Shown one piece after another: positions 16,815 through 25,833 of a DNA stretch of 58,813 bases. The notes under the pieces are model-generated. The model was not told the origin of the DNA and ran no database searches. It worked only from the letters and a program-made list of their open reading frames with translations. The DNA comes from an uncultured Burkholderiales bacterium (lineage in GTDB: Bacteria; Pseudomonadota; Gammaproteobacteria; Burkholderiales; Burkholderiaceae_E). A program made the translations under genes and the position numbers. Location of the stretch: the NCBI GenBank assembly GCA_902826305.1, contig CADEEH010000009.1:1-58813 (forward strand), given 5' to 3'. Positions within the stretch are counted from its first letter, which is position 1. Each line of letters opens with the position of its first letter.

Positions 16815-17132
16815 TCAGGGGCGCGTGGCGAGGCAGCCGCGGTGGGTGAACTGGCCGTCGATCTGGATCGTCGCCTCGTCGTCGCGGGCCCGCATCTCGA
16901 CGGTTTTGCTGGCGTAGCGTGCACCGACGTTGGAGGCGACCCGGTCGAGTCTCTCGGTGCGCCCCGGCAGTTCGACAGTCGCCTGCTGTGCCTCGAAGGT
17001 GGCGGTGAAACGGCCGCCATCGACACATTCGTAGCTCAGGCGCTCGGTGGTCGGGGACAACGGCGTGGTGCTGCAGCCGACGACGAGCAGGGCGGCCATC
17101 GCCGGGAGGACGGAACGGACGTTGACAGACAT
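16815..17132 (-). CDS. MliC-like lipoprotein (C-type lysozyme inhibitor fold)
   Basis: A 105-residue lipoprotein precursor. The signal peptide ends in LLVVGC, a lipobox with the acylated Cys at position 20. The mature part has YECVDGGRFTATF, EAQQATVELPGRTERLDRV, GARYASKTVEM and ATIQIDGQFTHRGC, the strand order and paired cysteines of the MliC/YcgJ-like domain. MliC proteins sit in the outer membrane and block C-type lysozymes through a conserved Ser/Lys pair near GxRYxS; GARYASK fits this. So it may protect against host or predator lysozyme. Single gene, minus strand, with an ATG at 17132. Confidence 0.82.
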   Translation of the reverse strand: MSVNVRSVLPAMAALLVVGCSTTPLSPTTERLSYECVDGGRFTATFEAQQATVELPGRTERLDRVASNVGARYASKTVEMRARDDEATIQIDGQFTHRGCLATRP

Positions 17133-17263
17133 CGGAAGTCCGCAGTTGACGTATCGGAGGTCTACCCTACCACCGGTTCGCGGCCGTGACCGTGACGTAG
17201 TGCGTGACGCGTCGGTCGATCGGGCAGGGGCGGTGCGAGCGTCCCCCTGGCACCGACAGGTCC

Positions 17264-17995
17264 TCAGTTGATGCGAAGGCCCAGGCGCCCGGCCGCGACC
17301 ACCGCCTGTGTGCGATTGCGCACGCCGAGCGCGCGCAGCACCGCACTGACGTGGACCTTGACGGTACCTTCGGCGAGCTTGAGCTGGCGGCAGATCAGCT
17401 TGTTCGGCAAGCCGCGAAGGATCAGCCGCAGCACGTCGATCTGCCGGTCGGTCAGTCCGAGGGCCGCCGGGTCGGTCACTTCGCCGCCGGCCTTCAGCCG
17501 CAGCAGCGTGTCCTGCGGCATCATGCCGACGACCGCCTCGGCCGGCACGTAGACGCAGCCGGAGACGACGAGCCGCAGCGCGTTCATCACCGCGTCGGTC
17601 TGCAGCGTCTTCGGGATGTAGCCGGCGGCACCCAGCTCCAGGCAACGCAGGATGGTCGCGCGGTCCGTGTCGGCCGACATCACGACGATCGGGCATTCGG
17701 GACGCAGTTGCTTGAGCGCCTGCAGCCCCTCGTAGGCGTGGCTGTCCGGCAGTTGCAGGTCGAGCAGCACGAGTTCGTAGTCGGCGCCTTCACCGAGGCG
17801 GCGGCGAGCCTCGGCGAGCGAGACGGCGGTGTCGATGCCGCAGTCCTGTTCCAGCAGTTCGAGCGTGAAGCGGACCGCCTCGCGCATCAGCGGATGATCG
17901 TCCACGACGAGGAACCTGCGGTGTGCCGTGTCCTGCGCATCGAGCGCGGTTCCTGCGTCTTGCACGTTTTGCACGTCTTGCCTTGCTTTCTTCAT
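17264..17995 (-). CDS. NarL/LuxR-family two-component response regulator
   Basis: A 243-residue regulator. The receiver domain (about residues 26-145) has FLVVDDHPLMREAV, the phosphoacceptor Asp in LVLLDLQLPDS, the conserved Ser/Thr region VVMSAD, and Lys in AAGYIPKTL. The LuxR HTH at the C-terminus has LTDRQIDVLRLILRGLPNKLICRQL and EGTVKVHVSAVLRALGVRNR. It should bind DNA as a dimer after phosphorylation. No histidine kinase lies next to it, so it is an orphan here. The start ATG 17995 gives a charged N-terminus MKKARQDVQ; upstream in-frame sequence looks non-coding. Confidence 0.93.
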   Translation of the reverse strand: MKKARQDVQNVQDAGTALDAQDTAHRRFLVVDDHPLMREAVRFTLELLEQDCGIDTAVSLAEARRRLGEGADYELVLLDLQLPDSHAYEGLQALKQLRPECPIVVMSADTDRATILRCLELGAAGYIPKTLQTDAVMNALRLVVSGCVYVPAEAVVGMMPQDTLLRLKAGGEVTDPAALGLTDRQIDVLRLILRGLPNKLICRQLKLAEGTVKVHVSAVLRALGVRNRTQAVVAAGRLGLRIN

Positions 17996-18269
17996 GCCCG
18001 TCCGTTCGGACGATGCGATCGGCTTGCGGTCCTGCGGCAGGTCTTGCCGCTGCTGTCTCGAGGCTACGGTAACCGGCCGTTCGCCGCGATGTAAATCGAC
18101 CGAACGACTTAACCGGCCGGGTCGTCCGAATCCCGGCCCTGGTGCCGGTCCCGCGCGAGGATCGTGGCAAGACGACACGTCCGATGCGGTGACGGATTCG
18201 ACGAAGCCGCGTGCTGTCCGCGCTGGCCGAGTGATGCCTGACATGTGCTGACACGATGCGACGTCGCGC

Positions 18270-19331
18270 TCAGGTGCTGCCGCGGTGCACCACCGAAAAG
18301 CCGAGGTCCACGATGCGCGCCGCAGGTCGGGCGGCACCGGCCAGCCGCCGCAGCAGCAGGTCGCCCGCGCAGCGGCCGATCTCCCGTGCGCGGACCTGCA
18401 CCGTGCTCAACGCCGGTTCGAAGACGGCGGCGATCGGCAGGTCGGCGAATCCCATCAGGGCGACACGTGAAGGCACCGCCCAGCCGCGTCGGGCGCACTC
18501 GGCGGCCGCGCCTGCGGCCAGCATGTCGTTGCTGAAGAACACTGCGTCGAGTTCCGGTTCGTCGGTGAGCAGCCGCGTGATCGCCGCGGCACCGTCGGCG
18601 ATCGTCGACGGGTTCGGCAGATGCCACACGAGGGGTGCCGACAGGCCGCGTTGCGCGGCGGCGTCGATCAGCCCGAGCAGTCGCGCCTGCGATCGGTCGT
18701 CGCTGCCGCCGGCGAACGCAAGCCGCTTGTAGCCGCGATCGACCAGATGCCAACCTGCCGCCCGTCCCGCATCCCGGTTCGAGAAGCCGACCGCCATGTC
18801 GATCGGGCGGGCCGGCAGATCCCAGGTCTCGACCACCGGGACGGCCGCGCGGCGCAGTGCGGCGCGGACGCCGCGTGCCCGTGCCATGCCGGCCAGCACG
18901 ATGCCGTCGACACGCCGTCCGGCGAACGCCCGCACCAGCGCCGCTTCCTCGCTCGCCTGGTAACCGGTCTGGCCGAGCAGCAGCTGGTAACCCTGGTCGT
19001 GAAGCGCCTCCGACAGGCCGTTGAGGGTGTCGCTGAACAGCGAACTGGCCAGCGTCGGCACGATCGCACCGACGATGCGCGACCGGTTCGAGGCCAGGCT
19101 GCCCGCCGTCAGGTTGCGCACGTAGCGCAGCCGGTCGATCGCCGAACGCACCGCGGCCAGCGTCTCCGGCGCCAGCTGCTGCGGATGGTTCAGTGCACGC
19201 GAGACCGTCACCGGCGACACGCCGGCCGCCCGCGCGACCTCCTCCATCCGTGCCGGCGCGGCGGCCGTGCGCCGGCGGCCGGTGCGATGCGAGATCGGCG
19301 CGTTCTCGCGCCGATCGGCGCGGCGGTTCAT
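18270..19331 (-). CDS. LacI-family transcriptional repressor
   Basis: A 353-residue LacI/GalR regulator. The HTH is at about residues 28-50 (ARMEEVARAAGVSPVTVSRALNHP), followed by the hinge-helix region NLTAGSLASNRSRIVGAIVP that starts the periplasmic-binding-protein-like effector domain. Effector-pocket residues include FAGRRVDGIVLAGMA and VALMGFADLPIAAVFEPALSTV. It looks closest to the gluconate-repressor branch, but the effector cannot be read from sequence. It is transcribed away from phyH-dctPQM, and a perfect LacI-type palindrome sits in the shared promoter region, so it very likely represses that operon, and possibly itself. Confidence 0.93.
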   Translation of the reverse strand: MNRRADRRENAPISHRTGRRRTAAAPARMEEVARAAGVSPVTVSRALNHPQQLAPETLAAVRSAIDRLRYVRNLTAGSLASNRSRIVGAIVPTLASSLFSDTLNGLSEALHDQGYQLLLGQTGYQASEEAALVRAFAGRRVDGIVLAGMARARGVRAALRRAAVPVVETWDLPARPIDMAVGFSNRDAGRAAGWHLVDRGYKRLAFAGGSDDRSQARLLGLIDAAAQRGLSAPLVWHLPNPSTIADGAAAITRLLTDEPELDAVFFSNDMLAAGAAAECARRGWAVPSRVALMGFADLPIAAVFEPALSTVQVRAREIGRCAGDLLLRRLAGAARPAARIVDLGFSVVHRGST

Positions 19332-19358
19332 CGGTCCCACGCTCCCATCTGGTGTTCC

Positions 19359-19388
19359 TTGACTTCCGTCAATCCGGCCGCCTAGGAT
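19359..19388 (+). promoter_or_regulatory. Sigma-70 promoter of the phyH-TRAP operon
   Basis: TTGACT at 19359-19364 and TAGGAT at 19383-19388 with an 18-base spacer form a good promoter. The predicted start of transcription is near 19395, directly next to the operator palindrome at 19396-19411. Confidence 0.7.
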
Positions 19389-19395
19389 ACCCGCC

Positions 19396-19411
19396 ATGAA
19401 AGCGCTTTCAT
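19396..19411. promoter_or_regulatory. LacI-family operator (16-bp perfect palindrome)
   Basis: ATGAAAGCGCTTTCAT is a perfect 16-bp palindrome with the central CG of LacI/PurR/GntR-type operators (consensus TGAAAGCGCTTTCA). It covers the predicted transcription start of the phyH operon, 28 bases before its ATG, where a bound repressor would block initiation. Confidence 0.88.
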
Positions 19412-19439
19412 CGTCCCCGGGGTCTCGAACGAGGCACAC

Positions 19440-20354
19440 ATGATCGATGCGACGCAGGTCGAACGGTATCGGCGCGAGGGTTACACCATCGTCGAGAAGC
19501 TGATCGACGACCCGATGCGCGAGCGCATGAAACAGGTGCTCGCCGCGCTGGTCGAGTCCTCGCGCGGCGTCGCCCGGCACGACGACGTCTACGACCTGGA
19601 ACCGACACACTCGGCCGCGGAGCCGCGCGTGCGCCGGATCAAGCGGCCGCACCAGGTCGATCCGGTGTTCGACGAGTTCACGCGCTCGCCGCGGCTGCTG
19701 TCGGTGCTGTCCGCGCTGCTCGGGCCGAGTGGTGTGAGGCTGCAGAATTCCAAGCTCAACCTGAAGGCGCCGCAATACGGCTCGCCGGTCGAGTGGCACC
19801 AGGACTGGGCGTTCTACCCGCACACGAACGACGACGTGCTCGCGGTGGGCGTGCTGCTGGACGACGCCACCGCCGACAACGGGCCGCTGCTGGTCGTGCC
19901 GGGAACCCACCGCGGCCCGACCTTCGACCATCACGGGCCCGATGGTCGTTTCTGCGGTGCGATGGACCCGGTGCGCGACCGGCTCGACTACGAACATGCG
20001 GTACCGCTGATCGCACCGGCGGGTTCGGTCACGTTCCATCACGCGAGGCTGGTGCACGGCTCCGCGGAGAACGTCTCGCGCCGGCCGCGCAACCTGCTGC
20101 TCTACGAATTCTGTGCGGCCGATGCGTTCCCGCTGCTCGGCATCAGCGACTGGGACGAGTTCAACTCCCGCCTGCGGGTCGGCCGGCCGACGACAGTGCC
20201 CAGGATCGTCGATTGTCCGGTGCGCATGCCGTATCCGCCGGCCGCGTACCAGGGCTCGATCTACGAGAACCAGACGGCGTCGCCGCGTCGCTATTTCAGC
20301 CAGACCCAGTCGACGCCGGCGCGACACGAGGAGGCGGGCAGCGCCGCGCGCTGA
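19440..20354 (+). CDS. Phytanoyl-CoA dioxygenase (PhyH) family protein
   Basis: A 304-residue Fe(II)/2-oxoglutarate dioxygenase-like protein. The iron triad is intact: His120 and Asp122 in EWHQDWAFYPH, and His206 in ARLVHGSAENVS; a downstream Arg in RRPRNLLLYEF is positioned to bind 2-oxoglutarate. The N-terminus MIDATQVERYRREGYTIVEKLID is typical. PhyH proteins hydroxylate many small molecules, not only phytanoyl-CoA; the substrate here may be whatever the adjacent TRAP system imports (inference). It is the first gene after the LacI operator, 99 bases before dctP. It acts in the cytoplasm. Confidence 0.9.
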   Translation: MIDATQVERYRREGYTIVEKLIDDPMRERMKQVLAALVESSRGVARHDDVYDLEPTHSAAEPRVRRIKRPHQVDPVFDEFTRSPRLLSVLSALLGPSGVRLQNSKLNLKAPQYGSPVEWHQDWAFYPHTNDDVLAVGVLLDDATADNGPLLVVPGTHRGPTFDHHGPDGRFCGAMDPVRDRLDYEHAVPLIAPAGSVTFHHARLVHGSAENVSRRPRNLLLYEFCAADAFPLLGISDWDEFNSRLRVGRPTTVPRIVDCPVRMPYPPAAYQGSIYENQTASPRRYFSQTQSTPARHEEAGSAAR

Positions 20355-20453
20355 CGCGTCGGCCGGCATCCGGCAAAGGGAAAGGGTCGCCGGCCGGCGC
20401 GATCCACGATGACCGCTTCGAACGAAGGCGGCCCGGACAAACGAGGAGGGGAC

Positions 20454-21425
20454 ATGACGAGGATCCAAGGTTTCCTGTGCGCGGCAGTGCTTGCCGCCGC
20501 GGGCGGCGAGGCGGGGGCGCAGGCGACGCTGACATTCGGTGGCTCGGATGCGATCGGTTCGATCCTGGACCGGCAGAACGTCGCGTTCAGCGCCTGCGCC
20601 AACGAACGCGGCGCGGGCAAGCTCAAGATCAACTTCGTGCAGGGCGAGCAACTCGGCACCGACGTCCAGGTGATCGAGCAGATGATGCAGGGTTCGGTGC
20701 ACCTGTACGGCGACGTGCTCGACTGGTATGCGAACTGGGTCAAGGATTTCGCGATCCTGGCCTGGGGCTTCACGTTCCGCGACGGCGACCACATGCAGCG
20801 TTTCCTCGACAGCGAGGTGTACAAGGCGCTCGTCGAGAAGCTGCGCAAGGAGCAGGGCCTGCGCATCCTCGCCGCCGCACCGACCCAGCCGCGGATCCTG
20901 TTCTCGAAGAAGCCGGTCGCCTCGCTCGCCGACCTGAACGGCGTCAAGATGCGGGTGCCCGAGATCAAGACCTACCTGACGCTGTGGGAGACGCTGGGCA
21001 CGCGGCCGAGCCGGCTCGCCTGGGGCGAGATCTATCTCGGACTGAAGACCGGTGTCGTCGAGGCCGCCGAGGGGCCGATCTCGTCGGCCTATTCGGCGAA
21101 GTTCCACGAGGCGGTCAAGAACGTGATCCGCACCGACCACCTGATGTCCTCGGCGCACATCACGGTCAACGAGAAGACGTTCGCCGGCCTTGCGCCCGAC
21201 CAGCAGAAGGTGTTGACCGACTGCGCGACCGAGGCGGTCCAGACCACCCGCCGCAACGCGGTGGCCGAGACCGAGGACGTCGTGCGCAAGATGGCCGCCG
21301 AAGGCGCGACCGTGTCGCCGATCGACAAGGCGCCGATCCAGGCGCGCGCGAAGGAAGGTGTGGCGAAGATGGAGCGCGACGGCGCCTGGTCGCCGGGGTT
21401 GTGGGACACGATCCAGAAACTGTGA
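20454..21425 (+). CDS. dctP: TRAP transporter periplasmic solute-binding protein (DctP type)
   Basis: A 323-residue secreted protein with signal peptide MTRIQGFLCAAVLAAAGGEA ending near AGAQA. The fold is DctP: KINFVQGEQLGTDVQVIEQMMQG, NGVKMRVPEIKTYLTLWETLG with the conserved carboxylate-binding Arg, and AWGEIYLGLKTGVVEAAEGP. It captures a carboxylate in the periplasm. It begins at an ATG preceded by GAGGAGGGG. It is unlike the dctP at 2055-3083 in sequence, so the two systems probably handle different substrates. It shares an operon with phyH and dctQM under LacI-type control. Confidence 0.93.
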   Translation: MTRIQGFLCAAVLAAAGGEAGAQATLTFGGSDAIGSILDRQNVAFSACANERGAGKLKINFVQGEQLGTDVQVIEQMMQGSVHLYGDVLDWYANWVKDFAILAWGFTFRDGDHMQRFLDSEVYKALVEKLRKEQGLRILAAAPTQPRILFSKKPVASLADLNGVKMRVPEIKTYLTLWETLGTRPSRLAWGEIYLGLKTGVVEAAEGPISSAYSAKFHEAVKNVIRTDHLMSSAHITVNEKTFAGLAPDQQKVLTDCATEAVQTTRRNAVAETEDVVRKMAAEGATVSPIDKAPIQARAKEGVAKMERDGAWSPGLWDTIQKL

Positions 21426-21429
21426 GCCG

Positions 21430-21966
21430 GTGAGTCCTTCGCTTCGCGACCTGGTCGACGCGGTCGGCCGCTTCGAACGGGCGGTCGGCGTCGCGCTGAT
21501 CGCGCTGATCGTGATCGCGATCGGGGCGCAGGTGTTCACGCGCTACGCGCTGCACATGCCGATCGCCTGGGTCGAGGAGTCGGCGACCTACGCGTTCATC
21601 TGGATGGTGTTCGTCGGCGCGAGCCTCGGGCTCAAGCAGGGCCGCCACATCCTGATCTCGACCTTCGTCGGCCACCTGCCGCCGCGCGCGGCGGCGGCGA
21701 TGCGGCTGCTCGTCTGGCTGCTGGTCGCGGTGATGCTGGTGGCCCTGATCGTCCAGGGGGTCAAGGTGATGGGCGTGGAGGCGCGCTCGAACACGGTGTC
21801 CCTGCCGGTGGAGATACCGCGGATGTGGTTCTACTCGGTGCCGCTGACGGTGTCGGCCGCCTCGATGCTGCTGACGACCGTGCTGCTCTCGTTCATCGAA
21901 CTGCGCGTGGCGTTGGGCCGCGGACCCATCGACACGGTGGCGGCACCCGCGGCGGCGCCGCGATGA
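21430..21966 (+). CDS. dctQ: TRAP transporter small permease (DctQ type)
   Basis: A 178-residue four-helix membrane protein. Hydrophobic segments are seen at about residues 16-38, 52-72 (TYAFIWMVFVGASLGLK), 94-115 and 134-155, and the pattern RHILISTF after the second helix is common in DctQ. The start is a GTG four bases after the dctP stop region, chosen because it gives MSPSLRDLVDAVGRFERAV, a typical short N-terminus; no ATG is available upstream in frame. It overlaps dctM by four bases (ATGA). Confidence 0.9.
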   Translation: MSPSLRDLVDAVGRFERAVGVALIALIVIAIGAQVFTRYALHMPIAWVEESATYAFIWMVFVGASLGLKQGRHILISTFVGHLPPRAAAAMRLLVWLLVAVMLVALIVQGVKVMGVEARSNTVSLPVEIPRMWFYSVPLTVSAASMLLTTVLLSFIELRVALGRGPIDTVAAPAAAPR

Positions 21967-23249
21967 CGCTGGCGCTGCTGTTCGGCCTGTTCGCCCTGCT
22001 GGTCGTGATCGAGGTGCCGGTCGCCTTCGCGATGGGGCTGGCGTCGCTGGCGGTGATCGGATTCACGCAGCCGATACCGCTGTCGATCGTCGTGCAGCGG
22101 ATCGGCTCGGGGCTCGACAGCTTCGTGCTGATCGCGATCCCGCTGTTCGTGCTTGCCGGCCACCTGCTGAACCGGGCCGGGATCGCGGACCGGATCTTCG
22201 AGTTCGCCGCCGCGCTGGTCGGCCACATCCGCGGCGGGCTCGCCCACGTGAACGTGGTCGCCAGCATGATCTTCGCCGGCATGTCCGGGGTCGCACAGGC
22301 CGACGCGGCGGGCCTGGGCGTGGTCGAGGTCAACGCGATGCGAAAGGAGGGCTTCGATCCGGCGTTCGCCGCCGCGGTCAGCGCCGCCTCGGCGATCATC
22401 GGTCCGATCATTCCGCCGTCGGTGATCATGGTGATCTATGCGGTGATGGTGCAGGCGTCGGTCGCCGACCTGTTCCTCGCCGGATTCCTGCCGGGCATCC
22501 TGATGGGCGGCCTGCTGATGCTGACGATCTACTGGCTGGTGCGCACCGGCCGCGTCGTCGCCCCGCCGGTGGTGCCGATGTCGCTGCCGCGGCTCGGCCG
22601 CACATTCGTGCGTGCGATGCCGGCACTGGCCGCGCCGATCCTGCTGACCGTCGGCCTGCTGGCCGGGATCGCGACCCCGACCGAACTGGGTGCCCTCACG
22701 GTGCTGTACGCGACCGCCCTGGGTTTCCTGCAGCGCGAACTGACCTGGCCTTCCGTGCTCGAGGCCGCGCGCGAGACGCTGGTCACCTGCGGCGTGCTGG
22801 TCTTCATCATCGCCTGCGCGGTGCCCTTCGGCTGGATCGTCGCGACCTCGCAGGCGCCGATGAAGCTGGCGCTGTTCGTGACCGAGAACTTCGACAACCG
22901 GGTCGCGGTGCTCGCGGTGATCAATGTCGGCCTGCTGCTGGTCGGCTGTTTCATGGAGACGACCGCGATCCTTCTGATCGCGACACCGACGTTGTATCCG
23001 CTGGTCACCGCACTCGGCGTCGATCCGGTCCACTTCGGCATCATCCTGGTCGTCAATCTGCTGATCGGCACGCTGACGCCGCCGTTCGGCGTGATCCTCT
23101 TCATCATGATGGACATCGCCAAGGTGAGCCTGGCGCAGATGTCCCGCGCGGTGCTGCCGTTCTACGTGCCGCTGCTGCTGACGCTGCTGGTCATCACCTA
23201 CTGGCCGGACTTCGTGCTCGCGGTGCCGCGTTTCTTCGGCAGGCCGTAG
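21963..23249 (+). CDS. dctM: TRAP transporter large permease (DctM type)
   Basis: A 428-residue polytopic membrane protein of normal DctM length. It has the family motifs FAGMSGVAQADAAGLGVVEV, AIIGPIIPPSVIMVIYAVM, and the C-terminal LNLLIGTLTPPFGVILF-like segment. It forms the ion-coupled channel with DctQ. The start ATG overlaps the dctQ stop (ATGA). It is the last gene of the phyH-dctP-dctQ-dctM operon; the next gene, dusA, begins 26 bases later and may be partly co-transcribed. No terminator is evident in the short gap. Confidence 0.94.
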   Translation: MTLALLFGLFALLVVIEVPVAFAMGLASLAVIGFTQPIPLSIVVQRIGSGLDSFVLIAIPLFVLAGHLLNRAGIADRIFEFAAALVGHIRGGLAHVNVVASMIFAGMSGVAQADAAGLGVVEVNAMRKEGFDPAFAAAVSAASAIIGPIIPPSVIMVIYAVMVQASVADLFLAGFLPGILMGGLLMLTIYWLVRTGRVVAPPVVPMSLPRLGRTFVRAMPALAAPILLTVGLLAGIATPTELGALTVLYATALGFLQRELTWPSVLEAARETLVTCGVLVFIIACAVPFGWIVATSQAPMKLALFVTENFDNRVAVLAVINVGLLLVGCFMETTAILLIATPTLYPLVTALGVDPVHFGIILVVNLLIGTLTPPFGVILFIMMDIAKVSLAQMSRAVLPFYVPLLLTLLVITYWPDFVLAVPRFFGRP

Positions 23250-23275
23250 CGGACGGCAGGTCCGGCGGCGCTAAC

Positions 23276-24418
<1,143 letters not shown>

Positions 24419-25407
24419 AGGTTCCGGATTGAACTGCCACTGGGATCCTTCGCGCACCGCCACCAGCAGCCACTCGGACGAGTGGCCCAGTGTGCCGACG
24501 CTCAGGTCGGGCACGCCGGCGGGCACGATCACTTCCTCGACCTGCAGCCGGTTGTCCGCGCGCAGCAGTTCGTCGAACAGCGAGACCACATGCGGGCGCA
24601 GCATCAGCGAGGCGATCCGACGCCCGCCGGTGAAATCCGGTGAGACGATCTCGTCGGCGCCCGCGCGCAGCGTCTTGGCCGCATTGCGCTGGTCGTGCAC
24701 CCGGGCCACGACCCGTGTGCGAGCGTTCAACTGCTTGGCCGACAGGCTGATCACCAGGTTCTTCGCGTCGTCGCCGGTGACCGCGAACACGCCGCGTGCA
24801 CGCGCGATGCCGGCCTGCACCAGCAGGTCGTCGTCGGCCGCGTCGCCGGTGAGCGCCATCCGGTGCCCCCGGTCGGTGATCATCCGTTCGCAGATCGACG
24901 CGTCGGCCTCGACGACGACGAAGGGCGCCCGGATCGCGTCGAGTTCCTCGATCACGTAGCCGCCGACACGGCCCGCGCCGCAGACGATGAAGTGGTCGCG
25001 CAGCGCGTCGATACGGGCGTGCATCTGTCGCCTCCGGTAGGCCAGGTTCAGGTTCGTCTCGAGCATGAATGCGGTCACGGTCGAGAACACGTAGGTCATC
25101 GTGCCGATGCCGGCGAATGCGATCGCCATCGTGAACACACGCCCGCCGGGGCTCGCCGACAGGTCGACGACCTCCCCGTAGCCGATCGTCGCCACCGTGA
25201 TGAAGGTCATGTAGAGCGCATCGACCGTCGTGGTCCTCGGGCCGCCGATCATCAGGTAGCCGATCGTGCCGACGCCGTGGATCAGCGCGAACAGCATCAG
25301 TGCCCCGACCAGACGCCGGAAGTGCCGGTTGACCGTCAGCACCGAGAGCCAGGACGGCGGCACGGTTGCCGGCGAGAGGGCGGTCTCGACGGCCCGGGCG
25401 CGGGCGA

Positions 25408-25770
25408 TCATGATCCGGCGCCGGCCGCGGCCCGCTGGGCGGCCCGCACGTGGGCGAGGATGGCGACGAACGCGACCGCGCTAAGCGCGGCCTCGACCAT
25501 CGCCAGCGGCACCGACGGGCCGCGGTCGCTGGTCGCCCGGACCAGGCCTTCGGCGAGGTACAACAGCACCAGCATCGACCACCACTGGTAGGTACGCAGC
25601 CGTCCGGCGATCAGTCCCGGCAGGGCCAGTGCCAGCGGCACGACCTTGAGCACCAGCAGCGAGCCGCCGGGACGTACCGGCGCGAGCCACAGCTCCCAGC
25701 CGATGCCGAGCACGACCAGCGCCCCGACACAGAGGACAACGATCGTGCGTGATGACGAGGACACGTTCAC
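25408..25770 (-). CDS. DUF2069 membrane protein
   Basis: A 120-residue protein (if started at GTG 25770) with four membrane segments: TIVVLCVGALVVLGIGWELW, VLKVVPLALALPGL, WWSMLVLLYLAEGLVRA and LSAVAFVAILAHV. The pattern ELWLAPVRPGG, LPLALALPGLIAGRLRTYQW matches DUF2069 (YchJ/YciB-like small integral membrane proteins of unknown function). An in-frame GTG at 25815 gives 135 residues; I prefer 25770 because a TATAAT box at 25781-25786 would start transcription between the two. It overlaps the potassium channel start by four bases, so the two are probably coupled. Confidence 0.8.
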   Translation of the reverse strand: MNVSSSSRTIVVLCVGALVVLGIGWELWLAPVRPGGSLLVLKVVPLALALPGLIAGRLRTYQWWSMLVLLYLAEGLVRATSDRGPSVPLAMVEAALSAVAFVAILAHVRAAQRAAAGAGS

Positions 25771-25780
25771 GGCGGCAGCT

Positions 25781-25786
25781 ATTATA
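25781..25786 (-). promoter_or_regulatory. Candidate -10 box for DUF2069/channel genes
   Basis: On the minus strand a perfect TATAAT lies at 25786-25781. Transcription would begin near 25774, leaving almost no leader before GTG 25770. The region where a -35 box should be falls in the palindrome at 25801-25816; no consensus -35 is seen. Confidence 0.4.
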
Positions 25787-25800
25787 GGTTCGATGCGACC

Positions 25801-25816
25801 CGTGATCCGGATCACG
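25801..25816. promoter_or_regulatory. 16-bp perfect palindrome in a divergent promoter region
   Basis: CGTGATCCGGATCACG is a perfect palindrome between the DUF2069 gene (minus) and the YihY-family gene (plus, ATG 25834). It covers the -35 position of the minus-strand promoter and lies 17 bases before the plus-strand start, so it could be an operator. No regulator family is recognised. Confidence 0.4.
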
Positions 25817-25833
25817 AACGACTGTCATTCCGA

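Noticed and set aside
19332-21539. Upstream extension of the LacI reading frame, up to 1089 codons
   Set aside because: Everything upstream of ATG 19331 is antisense to phyH and dctP and crosses the promoter and operator; the LacI family length fits 353 residues.
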